Shown here: positions 30,601 through 44,649 of the stretch, piece by piece
Layout: each line of letters opens with the position of its first letter
How positions within the stretch are numbered: position 1 is the stretch's first letter
From: Echinometra lucunter
Taxonomy: Eukaryota; Echinodermata; Echinoidea; Camarodonta; Echinometridae
Direction of reading: 5' to 3'
Length of the DNA: 64,000 bases
NCBI GenBank assembly: GCA_029962745.1
Contig: CM057151.1
Location: 33,374,818 to 33,438,817 of the forward strand
Program-made: the position numbers and the translations under genes
Notes under the pieces: model-generated
What the model saw: the letters and a program-made list of their open reading frames with translations, nothing else
The model's database searches: none
Told to the model about the DNA's origin: nothing

Positions 30601-33600
30601 GATGCAAGAAAAGTTTTATATATCGTTTCAAGAGATCCTTTTCGACACTTTGGTACACAAAAATGTACATTTTATTGAATTTAAGTTAGTCAACACTGCG
30701 TTATCACAAAAAGGCTTTTTTCAACACCTCGTCGTGAAACACTGAGACAGCGAAAATCTATTGGTTTGCTTTAGCTTGAAGTTACCCACTTAATGGTCTG
30801 TGAGTTGCACCCAAATAGCACTTAAAATATGACAGAAGGGTGTATTTGAAGCTCTGCAATATCATTCTGGGGCTCTGGAAAGAATCCCAATGTGGAAATC
30901 TCGATCCAATTCATGAAATATTTCAGGTTTTCAAGTCAAATTGGCGAAAATGTCCAAACATCCACGTGTTTTAGGTTATAGGAGAAAACCTCTACAATAT
31001 GCCTTGAAATATACCTCCCATAAATGGATACACTGATGCAAGAAAAGTGTTATATATCGTTTCAAGAGATCCATTTCGACACTTTGGTACACAAAAATGT
31101 ACATTTTATTGAATTTAAGTTAGTCAACACTGCGTTATCACAAAAAGGCTTTTTTCAACACCTTCTCGTCGTGAAACACTGAGACAGTGAAAATCTATTG
31201 GTTTGCTTTAGCTTGAAGTTACCCACTTAAGGTCTGTGATTTGCTCCTAAATAGCACTTAAAATATGACAGAAGGGTGTATTTGAAGCTCTGCAATATCA
31301 TTTTGGGGCTTTGGAAAGAATCCCAATGTGGAAATCTCGATCCAATTCATGAAATATTTCAGGTTTTCAAGTCAAATTGGTGAAAATGTCCAAACATCCA
31401 CATGTTTTAGGTTATAGGAGAAAACCTCTACAATATGTCCTGAAATATACCTCCCATAAATGGATACACTGATGCAAGAAAAGTGTTATATATCGTTTCA
31501 AGACATCCATTTCGACACTTTGGTACACAAAAATGTACATTTTATTGAATTTAAGTTAGTCAACACTGCGTTATCACAAAAAGGCTTTTTTCAACACCTT
31601 CTCGTCGTGAAACACTGAGACAGCGAAAATCTATTGGTTTGCTTTAGCTTGAAGTTACCCACTTAATGGTCTGTGAGTTGCACCCAAATAGCACTTAAAA
31701 TATGACAGAAGGGTGTATTTGAAGCTCTGTCATTTTTGGGCTTTGGAAAGAATCCCAATGTGGAAATCTCGATCCAATTCATGAAATATTTCAGGTTTTC
31801 AAGTCTAATTGGTGACAATGTCCAAACATCCACATGTTTTAGGTTATAGGAGAAAACCTCTACAATATGTCTTGAAATATACCTCCCATAAATGGATACA
31901 CTGATGCAAGAAAAGTGTTATATATCGTTTCAAGAGATCCATTTCGACACTTTGGTACACAAAAATGTACATTTTATTGAATTTAAGTTAGTCAACACTG
32001 CGTTATCACAAAAAGGCTTTTTTCAACACCTTCTCGTCGTGAAACACTGAGACAGCGAAAATCTATTGGTTTGCTTTAGCTTGAAGTTACCCACTTAATG
32101 GTCTGTGAGTTGCTCCTAAATAGCACTTGAAATATGACAGAAGGGTGTTTTTGAAGCTCTGCAATATCATTTTGGGGCTCTGGAAAGAATCCCAATGTGG
32201 AAATCTCGATCCAATTCATGAAATATTTCAGGTTTTCAAGTCAAATTGGCGAAAATGTCCAAACATCCACGTGTTTTAGGTTATAGGAGAAAACCTCTAC
32301 AATATGCCTTGAAATATACCTCCCATAAATGGATACACTGATGCAAGAAAAGTGTTATATATCGTTTCAAGAGATCCATTTCGACACTTTGGTACACAAA
32401 AATGTACATTTTATTGAATTTAAGTTAGTCAACACTGCGTTATCACAAAAAGGCTTTTTTCAACACCTTCTCGCCGTGAAACACTGAGACAGTGAAAATC
32501 TATTGGTTTGCTTTAGCTTGAAGTTACCCACTTAATGGTCTGTGATTTGCTCCTAAATAGCACTTAAAATATGACAGAAGGGTGTATTTGAAGCTCTGCA
32601 ATATCATTTTGGGGCTTTGGAAAGAATCCCAATGTGGAAATCTCGATCCAATTCATGAAATATTTCAGGTTTTCAAGTCTAATTGGTGAAAATGTCCAAA
32701 CATCCACATGTTTTAGGTTATAGGAGAAAACCTCTACAATATGTCCTGAAATATACCTCCCATAAATGGATACACTGATGCAAGAAAAGTGTTATATATC
32801 GTTTCAAGACATCCATTTCGACACTTTGGTACACAAAAATGTACATTTTATTGAATTTAAGTTAGTCAACACTGCGTTATCACAAAAAGGCTTTTTTCAA
32901 CACCTTCTCGTCGTGAAACACTGAGACAGCGAAAATCTATTGGTTTGCTTTAGCTTGAAGTTACCCACTTAATGGTCTGTGAGTTGCACCCAAATAGCAC
33001 TTAAAATATGACAGAAGGGTGTATTTGAAGCTCTGTCATTTTTGGGCTTTGGAAAGAATCCCAATGTGGAAATCTCGATCCAATTCATGAAATATTTCAG
33101 GTTTTCAAGTCTAATTGGTGACAATGTCCAAACATCCACATGTTTTAGGTTATAGGAGAAAACCTCTACAATATGTCTTGAAATATACCTCCCATAAATG
33201 GATACACTGATGCAAGAAAAGTGTTATATATCGTTTCAAGAGATCCATTTCGACACTTTGGTACACAAAAATGTACATTTTATTGAATTTAAGTTAGTCA
33301 ACACTGCGTTATCACAAAAAGGCTTTTTTCAACACCTTCTCGTCGTGAAACACTGAGACAGCGAAAATCTATTGGTTTGCTTTAGCTTGAAGTTACCCAC
33401 TTAATGGTCTGTGAGTTGCTCCTAAATAGCACTTGAAATATGACAGAAGGGTGTTTTTGAAGCTCTGCAATATCATTTTGGGGCTCTGGAAAGAATCCCA
33501 ATGTGGAAATCTCGATCCAATTCATGAAATATTTCAGGTTTTCAAGTCAAATTGGCGAAAATGTCCAAACATCCACGTGTTTTAGGTTATAGGAGAAAAC

Positions 33601-36600
33601 CTCTACAATATGCCTTGAAATATACCTCCCATAAATGGATACACTGATGCAAGAAAAGTGTTATATATCGTTTCAAGAGATCCATTTCGACACTTTGGTA
33701 CACAAAAATGTACATTTTATTGAATTTAAGTTAGTCAACACTGCGTTATCACAAAAAGGCTTTTTTCAACACCTTCTCGCCGTGAAACACTGAGACAGTG
33801 AAAATCTATTGGTTTGCTTTAGCTTGAAGTTACCCACTTAATGGTCTGTGATTTGCTCCTAAATAGCACTTAAAATATGACAGAAGGGTGTATTTGAAGC
33901 TCTGCAATATCATTTTGGGGCTTTGGAAAGAATCCCAATGTGGAAATCTCGATCCAATTCATGAAATATTTCAGGTTTTCAAGTCTAATTGGTGAAAATG
34001 TCCAAACATCCACATGTTTTAGGTTATAGGAGAAAACCTCTACAATATGTCCTGAAATATACCTCCCATAAATGGATACACTGATGCAAGAAAAGTGTTA
34101 TATATCGTTTCAAGAGATCCATTTCGACACTTTGGTACACAAAAATGTACATTTTATTGAATTTAAGTTAGTCAACACTGCGTTATCACAAAAAGGCTTT
34201 TTTCAACACCTTCTCGTCGTGAAACACTGAGACAGCTGAAAATCTATTGGTTTGCTTTAGCTTGAAGTTACCCACTTAATGGTCTGTGAGTTGCACCCAA
34301 ATAGCACTTAAAATATGACAGAAGGGTGTATTTGAAGCTCTGTCATTTTTGGGCTTTGGAAAGAATCCCAATGTGGAAATCTCGATCCAATTCATGAAAT
34401 ATTTCAGGTTTTCAAGTCAAATTGGTGAAAATGTCCAAACATCCACATGTTTTAGGTTATAGGAGAAAACCTCTACAATATGTCCTGAAATATACCTCCC
34501 ATAAATGGATACACTGATGCAAGAAAAGTGTTATATATCGTTTCAAGACATCCATTTCGACACTTTGGTACACAAAAATGTACATTTTATTGAATTTAAG
34601 TTAGTCAACACTGCGTTATCACAAAAAGGCTTTTTTCAACACCTTCTCGCCGTGAAACACTGAGACAGTGAAAATCTATTGGTTTGCTTTAGCTTGAAGT
34701 TACCCACTTAATGGTCTGTGATTTGCTCCTAAATAGCACTTAAAATATGACAGAAGGGTGTATTTGAAGCTCTGTCATTTTTGGGCTTTAGAAAGAATCC
34801 CAATGTGGAAATCTCGATCCAATTCATGAAATATTTCAGGTTTTCAAGTCTAATTGTGAAAATGTCCAAACATCCACATGTTTTAGGTTATAGGAGAAAA
34901 CCTCTACAATATGTCTTGAAATATACCTCCCATAAATGGATACACTGATGCAAGAAAAGTGTTATATATCGTTTCAAGAGATCCATTTCGACACTTTGGT
35001 ACACAAAAATGTACATTTTATTGAATTTAAGTTAGTCAACACTGCGTTATCACAAAAAGGCTTTTTTCAACACCTTCTCGTCGTGAAACACTGAGACAGC
35101 GAAAATCTATTGGTTTGCTTTAGCTTGAAGTTACCCACTTAATGGTCTGTGAGTTGCTCCTAAATAGCACTTGAAATATGACAGAAGGGTGTTTTTGAAG
35201 CTCTGCAATATCATTTTGGGGCTTTGGAAAGAATCCCAATGTGGAAATCTCGATCCAATTCATGAAATATTTCAGGTTTTCAAGTCAAATTGGTGAAAAT
35301 GTCCAAACATCCACATGTTTTAGGTTATAGGAGAAAACCTCTACAATATGTCTTGAAATATACCTCCCATAAATGGATACACTGATGCAAGAAAAGTGTT
35401 ATATATCGCTTCAAGAGATCCATTTCGACACTTTGGTACACAAAAATGTACATTTTATTGAATTTAAGTTAGTCAACACTGCGTTATCACAAAAAGGCTT
35501 TTTTCAACACCTTCTCGTCGTGAAACACTGAGACAGTGAAAATCTATTGGTTTGCTTTAGCTTGAAGTTACCCACTTAATGGTCTGTGATTTGCTCCTAA
35601 ATAGCACTTAAAATATGACAGAAGGGTGTATTTGAAGCTCTGCAATATCATTTTGGGGCTTTGGAAAGAATCCCAATGTGGAAATCTCGATCCAATTCAT
35701 GAAATATTTCAGGTTTTCAAGTCAAATTGGTGAAAATGTCCAAACATCCACATGTTTTAGGTTATAGGAGAAAACCTCTACAATATGTCTGAAATATACC
35801 TCCCATAAATGGATACACTGATGCAAGAAAAGTGTTATATATCGTTTCAAGAGATCCATTTCGACACTTTGGTACACAAAAATGTACATTTTATTGAATT
35901 TAAGTTAGTCAACACTGCGTTATCACAAAAAGGCTTTTTTCAACACCTTCTCGTCGTGAAACACTGAGACAGCGAAAATCTATTGGTTTGCTTTAGCTTG
36001 AAGTTACCCACTTAATGGTCTGTGAGTTGCACCCAAATAGCACTTAAAATATGACAGAAGGGTGTATTTGAAGCTCTGCAATATCATTTTGGGGCTCTGG
36101 AAAGAATCCCAATGTGGAAATCTCGATCCAATTCATGAAATATTTCAGGTTTTCAAGTCTAATTGGTGACAATGTCCAAACATCCACATGTTTTAGGTTA
36201 TAGGAGAAAACCTCTACAATATGTCTTGAAATATACCTCCCATAAATGGATACACTGATGCAAGAAAAGTGTTATATATCGTTTCAAGAGATCCATTTCG
36301 ACACTTTGGTACACAAAAATGTACATTTTATTGAATTTAAGTTAGTCAACACTGCGTTATCACAAAAAGGCTTTTTTCAACACCTTCTCGTCGTGAAACA
36401 CTGAGACAGCGAAAATCTATTGGTTTGCTTTAGCTTGAAGTTACCCACTTAATGGTCTGTGAGTTGCTCCTAAATAGCACTTGAAAATATGACAGAAGGG
36501 TGTATTTGAAGCTCTGCAATATCATTTTGGGGCTTTGGAAAGAATCCCAATGTGGAAATCTCGATCCAATTCATGAAATATTTCAGGTTTTCAAGTCAAA

Positions 36601-39600
36601 TTGGCTGAAAATGTCCAAACATCCACGTGTTTTAGGTTATAGGAGAAAACCTCTACAATATGTCCTTGAAATATACCTCCCATAAATGGATACACTGATG
36701 CAAGAAAAGTGTTATATATCGTTTCAAGAGATCCATTTCGACACTTTGGTACACAAAAATGTACATTTTATTGAATTTAAGTTAGTCAACACTGCGTTAT
36801 CACAAAAAGGCTTTTTTCAACACCTTCTCGTCGTGAAACACTGAGACAGCGAAAATCTATTGGTTTGCTTTAGCTTGAAGTTACCCACTTAATGGTCTGT
36901 GATTTGCTCCTAAATAGCACTTAAAATATGACAGAAGGGTGTATTTGAAGCTCTGCAATATCATTTTGGGGCTTTGGAAAGAATCCCAATGTGGAAATCT
37001 CGATCCAATTCATGAAATATTTCAGGTTTTCAAGTCTAATTGGTGAAAATGTCCAAACATCCACATGTTTTAGGTTATAGGAGAAAACCTCTACAATATG
37101 TCCTTGAAATATACCTCCCATAAATGGATACACTGATGCAAGAAAAGTGTTATATATCGTTTCAAGAGATCCATTTCGACACTTTGGTACACAAAAATGT
37201 ACATTTTATTGAATTTAAGTTAGTCAACACTGCGTTATCACAAAAAGGCTTTTTTCAACACCTTCTCGTCGTGAAACACTGAGACAGCGAAAATCTATTG
37301 GTTTGCTTTAGCTTGAAGTTACCCACTTAATGGTCTGTGAGTTGCTCCTAAATAGCACTTAAAATATGACAGAAGGGTGTATTTGAAGCTCTGCAATATC
37401 ATTTTTGGGGCTTTGGAAAGAATCCCAATGTGGAAATCTCGATCCAATTCATGAAATATTTCAGGTTTTCAAGTCAAATTGGTGAAAATGTCCAAACATC
37501 CACATGTTTTAGGTTATAGGAGAAAACCTCTACAATATGTCCTTGAAATATACCTCCCATAAATGGATACACTGATGCAAGAAAAGTGTTATATATCGTT
37601 TCAAGACATCCATTTCGACACTTTGGTACACAAAAATGTACATTTTATTGAATTTAAGTTAGTCAACACTGCGTTATCACAAAAAGGCTTTTTTCAACAC
37701 CTTCTCGTCGTGAAACACTGAGACAGCGAAAATCTATTGGTTTGCTTTAGCTTGAAGTTACCCACTTAATGGTCTGTGAGTTGCTCCTAAATAGCACTTA
37801 AAATATGACAGAAGGGTGTATTTGAAGCTCTGCAATATCATTTTGGGGCTTTGGAAAGAATCCCAATGTGGAAATCTCGATCCAATTCATGAAATATTTC
37901 AGGTTTTCAAGTCTAAATTGTGAAAATGTCCAAACATCCACATGTTTTAGGTTATAGGAGAAAACCTCTACAATATGTCTTGAAATATACCTCCCATAAA
38001 TGGATACACTGATGCAAGAAAAGTGTTATATATCGTTTCAAGAGATCCATTTCGACACTTTGGTACACAAAAATGTACATTTTATTGAATTTAAGTTAGT
38101 CAACACTGCGTTATCACAAAAAGGCTTTTTTCAACACCTTCTCGTCGTGAAACACTGAGACAGCGAAAATCTATTGGTTTGCTTTAGCTTGAAGTTACCC
38201 ACTTAATGGTCTGTGAGTTGCTCCTAAATAGCACTTAAAATATGACAGAAGGGTGTATTTGAAGCTCTGCAATATCATTTTGGGGCTTTGGAAAGAATCC
38301 CAATGTGGAAATCTCGATCCAATTCATGAAATATTTCAGGTTTTCAAGTCAAATTGGTGAAAATGTCCAAACATCCACATGTTTTAGGTTATAGGAGAAA
38401 ACCTCTACAATATGTCTTGAAATATACCTCCCATAAATGGATACACTGATGCAAGAAAAGTGTTATATATCGTTTCAAGAGATCCATTTCGACACTTTGG
38501 TACACAAAAATGTACATTTTATTGAATTTAAGTTAGTCAACACTGCGTTATCACAAAAAGGCTTTTTTCAACACCTTCTCGTCGTGAAACACTGAGACAG
38601 TGAAAATCTATTGGTTTGCTTTAGCTTGAAGTTACCCACTTAATGGTCTGTGATTTGCTCCTAAATAGCACTTAAAATATGACAGAAGGGTGTATTTGAA
38701 GCTCTGCAATATCATTTTGGGGCTTTGGAAAGAATCCCAATGTGGAAATCTCGATCCAATTCATGAAATATTTCAGGTTTTCAAGTCAAATTGGTGAAAA
38801 TGTCCAAACATCCACATGTTTTAGGTTATAGGAGAAAACCTCTACAATATGTCCTGAAATATACCTCCCATAAATGGATACACTGATGCAAGAAAAGTGT
38901 TATATATCGTTTCAAGACATCCATTTCGACACTTTGGTACACAAAAATGTACATTTTATTGAATTTAAGTTAGTCAACACTGCGTTATCACAAAAAGGCT
39001 TTTTTCAACACCTTCTCGTCGTGAAACACTGAGACAGCGAAAATCTATTGGTTTGCTTTAGCTTGAAGTTACCCACTTAATGGTCTGTGAGTTGCACCCA
39101 AATAGCACTTAAAATATGACAGAACTGTGTATTTGAAGCTCTGTCATTTTTGGGCTTTGGAAAGAATCCCAATGTGGAAATCTCGATCCAATTCATGAAA
39201 TATTTCAGGTTTTCAAGTCTAATTGGTGACAATGTCCAAACATCCACATGTTTTAGGTTATAGGAGAAAACCTCTACAATATGTCTTGAAATATACCTCC
39301 CATAAATGGATACACTGATGCAAGAAAAGTGTTATATATCGTTTCAAGAGATCCATTTCGACACTTTGGTACACAAAAATGTACATTTTATTGAATTTAA
39401 GTTAGTCAACACTGCGTTATCACAAAAAGGCTTTTTTCAACACCTTCTCGTCGTGAAACACTGAGACAGCGAAAATCTATTGGTTTGCTTTAGCTTGAAG
39501 TTACCCACTTAATGGTCTGTGAGTTGCTCCTAAATAGCACTTGAAATATGACAGAAGGGTGTTTTTGAAGCTCTGCAATATCATTTTGGGGCTCTGGAAA

Positions 39601-42600
39601 GAATCCCAATGTGGAAATCTCGATCCAATTCATGAAATATTTCAGGTTTTCAAGTCAAATTGGCGAAAATGTCCAAACATCCACGTGTTTTAGGTTATAG
39701 GAGAAAACCTCTACAATATGCCTTGAAATATACCTCCCATAAATGGATACACTGATGCAAGAAAAGTGTTATATATCGTTTCAAGAGTTCCATTTCGACA
39801 CTTTGGTACACAAAAATGTACATTTTATTGAATTTAAGTTAGTCAACACTGCGTTATCACAAAAAGGCTTTTTTCAACACCTTCTCGCCGTGAAACACTG
39901 AGACAGTGAAAATCTATTGGTTTGCTTTAGCTTGAAGTTACCCACTTAATGGTCTGTGATTTGCTCCTAAATAGCACTTAAAATATGACAGAAGGGTGTA
40001 TTTGAAGCTCTGCAATATCATTTTGGGGCTTTGGAAAGAATCCCAATGTGGAAATCTCGATCCAATTCATGAAATATTTCAGGTTTTCAAGTCTAATTGG
40101 TGAAAATGTCCAAACATCCACATGTTTTAGGTTATAGGAGAAAACCTCTACAATATGTCCTGAAATATACCTCCCATAAATGGATACACTGATGCAAGAA
40201 AAGTGTTATATATCGTTTCAAGACATCCATTTCGACACTTTGGTACACAAAAATGTACATTTTATTGAATTTAAGTTAGTCAACACTGCGTTATCACAAA
40301 AAGGCTTTTTTCAACACCTTCTCGTCGTGAAACACTGAGACAGCGAAAATCTATTGGTTTGCTTTAGCTTGAAGTTACCCACTTAATGGTCTGTGAGTTG
40401 CACCCAAATAGCACTTAAAATATGACAGAAGGGTGTATTTGAAGCTCTGTCATTTTTGGGCTTTGGAAAGAATCCCAATGTGGAAATCTCGATCCAATTC
40501 ATGAAATATTTCAGGTTTTCAAGTCTAATTGGTGACAATGTCCAAACATCCACATGTTTTAGGTTATAGGAGAAAACCTCTACAATATGTCTTGAAATAT
40601 ACCTCCCATAAATGGATACACTGATGCAAGAAAAGTGTTATATATCGTTTCAAGAGATCCATTTCGACACTTTGGTACACAAAAATGTACATTTTATTGA
40701 ATTTAAGTTAGTCAACACTGCGTTATCACAAAAAGGCTTTTTTCAACACCTTCTCGTCGTGAAACACTGAGACAGCGAAAATCTATTGGTTTGCTTTAGC
40801 TTGAAGTTACCCACTTAATGGTCTGTGAGTTGCTCCTAAATAGCACTTGAAATATGACAGAAGGGTGTTTTTGAAGCTCTGCAATATCATTTTGGGGCTC
40901 TGGAAAGAATCCCAATGTGGAAATCTCGATCCAATTCATGAAATATTTCAGGTTTTCAAGTCAAATTGGCGAAAATGTCCAAACATCCACGTGTTTTAGG
41001 TTATAGGAGAAAACCTCTACAATATGCCTTGAAATATACCTCCCATAAATGGATACACTGATGCAAGAAAAGTGTTATATATCGTTTCAAGAGATCCATT
41101 TCGACACTTTGGTACACAAAAATGTACATTTTATTGAATTTAAGTTAGTCAACACTGCGTTATCACAAAAAGGCTTTTTTCAACACCTTCTCGCCGTGAA
41201 ACACTGAGACAGTGAAAATCTATTGGTTTGCTTTAGCTTGAAGTTACCCACTTAATGGTCTGTGATTTGCTCCTAAATAGCACTTAAAATATGACAGAAG
41301 GGTGTATTTGAAGCTCTGCAATATCATTTTGGGGCTTTGGAAAGAATCCCAATGTGGAAATCTCGATCCAATTCATGAAATATTTCAGGTTTTCAAGTCT
41401 AATTGGTGAAAATGTCCAAACATCCACATGTTTTAGGTTATAGGAGAAAACCTCTACAATATGTCCTGAAATATACCTCCCATAAATGGATACACTGATG
41501 CAAGAAAAGTGTTATATATCGTTTCAAGAGATCCATTTCGACACTTTGGTACACAAAAATGTACATTTTATTGAATTTAAGTTAGTCAACACTGCGTTAT
41601 CACAAAAAGGCTTTTTTCAACACCTTCTCGTCGTGAAACACTGAGACAGCGAAAATCTATTGGTTTGCTTAAGCTTGAAGTTACCCACTTAATGGTCTGT
41701 GAGTTGCACCCAAATAGCACTTAAAATATGACAGAAGGGTGTATTTGAAGCTCTGTCATTTTTGGGCTTTGGAAAGAATCCCAATGTGGAAATCTCGATC
41801 CAATTCATGAAATATTTCAGGTTTTCAAGTCAAATTGGTGAAAATGTCCAAACATCCACATGTTTTAGGTTATAGGAGAAAACCTCTACAATATGTCCTG
41901 AAATATACCTCCCATAAATGGATACACTGATGCAAGAAAAGTGTTATATATCGTTTCAAGAGATCCATTTCGACACTTTGGTACACAAAAATGTACATTT
42001 TATTGAATTTAAGTTAGTCAACACTGCGTTATCACAAAAAGGCTTTTTTCAACACCTTCTCGTCGTGAAACACTGAGACAGCGAAAATCTATTGGTTTGC
42101 TTTAGCTTGAAGTTACCCACTTAATGGTCTGTGAGTTGCACCCAAATAGCACTTAAAATATGACAGAAGGGTGTATTTGAAGCTCTGTCATTTTTGGGCT
42201 TTGGAAAGAATCCCAATGTGGAAATCTCGATCCAATTCATGAAATATTTCAGGTTTTCAAGTCTAATTGGTGAAAATGTCCAAACATCCACATGTTTTAG
42301 GTTATAGGAGAAAACCTCTACAATATGTCTTGAAATATACCTCCCATAAATGGATACACTGATGCAAGAAAAGTGTTATATATCGTTTCAAGAGATCCAT
42401 TTCGACACTTTGGTACACAAAAATGTACATTTTATTGAATTTAAGTTAGTCAACACTGCGTTATCACAAAAAGGCTTTTTTCAACACCTTCTCGTCGTGA
42501 AACACTGAGACAGCGAAAATCTATTGGTTTGCTTTAGCTTGAAGTTACCCACTTAATGGTCTGTGAGTTGCTCCTAAATAGCACTTGAAATATGACAGAA

Positions 42601-44343
42601 GGGTGTTTTTGAAGCTCTGCAATATCATTTTGGGGCTCTGGAAAGAATCCCAATGTGGAAATCTCGATCCAATTCATGAAATATTTCAGGTTTTCAAGTC
42701 AAATTGGCGAAAATGTCCAAACATCCACGTGTTTTAGGTTATAGGAGAAAACCTCTACAATATGCCTTGAAATATACCTCCCATAAATGGATACACTGAT
42801 GCAAGAAAAGTGTTATATATCGTTTCAAGAGATCCATTTCGACACTTTGGTACACAAAAATGTACATTTTATTGAATTTAAGTTAGTCAACACTGCGTTA
42901 TCACAAAAAGGCTTTTTTCAACACCTTCTCGCCGTGAAACACTGAGACAGTGAAAATCTATTGGTTTGCTTTAGCTTGAAGTTACCCACTTAATGGTCTG
43001 TGATTTGCTCCTAAATAGCACTTAAAATATGACAGAAGGGTGTATTTGAAGCTCTGCAATATCATTTTGGGGCTTTGGAAAGAATCCCAATGTGGAAATC
43101 TCGATCCAATTCATGAAATATTTCAGGTTTTCAAGTCTAATTGGCGAAAATGTCCAAACATCCACATGTTTTAGGTTATAGGAGAAAACCTCTACAATAT
43201 GTCCTGAAATATACCTCCCATAAATGGATACACTGATGCAAGAAAAGTGTTATATATCGTTTCAAGAGATCCATTTCGACACTTTGGTACACAAAAATGT
43301 ACATTTTATTGAATTTAAGTTAGTCAACACTGCGTTATCACAAAAAGGCTTTTTTCAACACCTTCTCGTCGTGAAACACTGAGACAGCGAAAATCTATTG
43401 GTTTGCTTAAGCTTGAAGTTACCCACTTAATGGTCTGTGAGTTGCACCCAAATAGCACTTAAAATATGACAGAAGGGTGTATTTGAAGCTCTGTCATTTT
43501 TGGGCTTTGGAAAGAATCCCAATGTGGAAATCTCGATCCAATTCATGAAATATTTCAGGTTTTCAAGTCAAATTGGTGAAAATGTCCAAACATCCACATG
43601 TTTTAGGTTATAGGAGAAAACCTCTACAATATGTCCTGAAATATACCTCCCATAAATGGATACACTGATGCAAGAAAAGTGTTATATATCGTTTCAAGAG
43701 ATCCATTTCGACACTTTGGTACACAAAAATGTACATTTTATTGAATTTAAGTTAGTCAACACTGCGTTATCACAAAAAGGCTTTTTTCAACACCTTCTCG
43801 TCGTGAAACACTGAGACAGCGAAAATCTATTGGTTTGCTTTAGCTTGAAGTTACCCACTTAATGGTCTGTGAGTTGCACCCAAATAGCACTTAAAATATG
43901 ACAGAAGGGTGTATTTGAAGCTCTGTCATTTTTGGGCTTTGGAAAGAATCCCAATGTGGAAATCTCGATCCAATTCATGAAATATTTCAGGTTTTCAAGT
44001 CTAATTGGTGAAAATGTCCAAACATCCACATGTTTTAGGTTATAGGAGAAAACCTCTACAATATGTCTTGAAATACACCTCCCATAAATGGATACACTGA
44101 TGCAAGAAAAGTGTTATATATCGTTTCAAGAGATCCATTTCGACACTTTGGTACACAAAAATGTACATTTTATTGAATTTAAGTTAGTCAACACTGCGTT
44201 ATCACAAAAAGGCTTTTTTCAACACCTTCTCGTCGTGAAACACTGAGACAGCGAAAATCTATTGGTTTGCTTTAGCTTGAAGTTACCCACTTAATGGTCT
44301 GTGATTTGCACCCAAATAGCACTCAAAATATGACCGAAGGATG
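27639..44343. repeat. satellite block 3 (about 38 monomers, 16.7 kb)
   Basis: Monomers of about 429-438 bp in uniform orientation. Each carries the perfect palindrome AAAATGTACATTTT, the TSD word CAACACTGC, and a 3' part ending GGCTTTGGAAAGAATCCCAA. Variant classes recur: L (GCTCTGTCATTTTTGGG, about 429 bp), M (GGGTGTTTTTGAAG with CCACGTGTTTTAGG) and N (CTTCTCGCCGTG with GACAGTGAAAATC). The L-M-N order gives trimers from about 31.7 and 39.1 kb. The array ends mid-monomer at about 44343. Short open frames (for example 36500-36685) are not conserved between monomers and are not genes. Confidence 0.98.
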
Positions 44344-44649
44344 TACTGCAGTGTACAACCCTGTAGAAAATCTGATTCGTTATGGTGGATTAAAGCTTCG
44401 GATCACCTTTCCATTATGCTGCAATATCCAATTATCCAATTTCTATGACGTTAGTCTCTTATCAAGACGTAAAAACTTTGTCGATAGTCTTACCAAGGAC
44501 TTTATCACTATCCATGTCGAAACCTAAAAGATACCGACAGACCACCTAATTCGTCATGTGACGAATTCAAATATTTCGTTTTCTTTTTTTTTTCTTCTTT
44601 TCCTACCTCTTGATTTTTGTTGGGGGGGGGGGGCACCTGGGAGCACACC
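44344..44649. other. right flank of the satellite
   Basis: Unique sequence begins CTGCAGTGTACAACCC. An open frame crosses the border (44294-44527) and its non-satellite part could be the end of a coding exon, but there is no recognisable motif or splice signal. CACGTGACG-like words (GTCATGTGACGAATTC) near 44562 and a T run follow. Confidence 0.4.

Noticed and set aside
36500..36685. Open frames within the satellite (also 27972-28157, 28588-28782, 36921-37133)
   Set aside because: They exist only in single monomers where an indel happens to open a frame, and are not kept across the array.
44294..44527. A gene spanning the satellite border
   Set aside because: The frame starts in satellite sequence; the unique part has no recognisable motif or splice signal.
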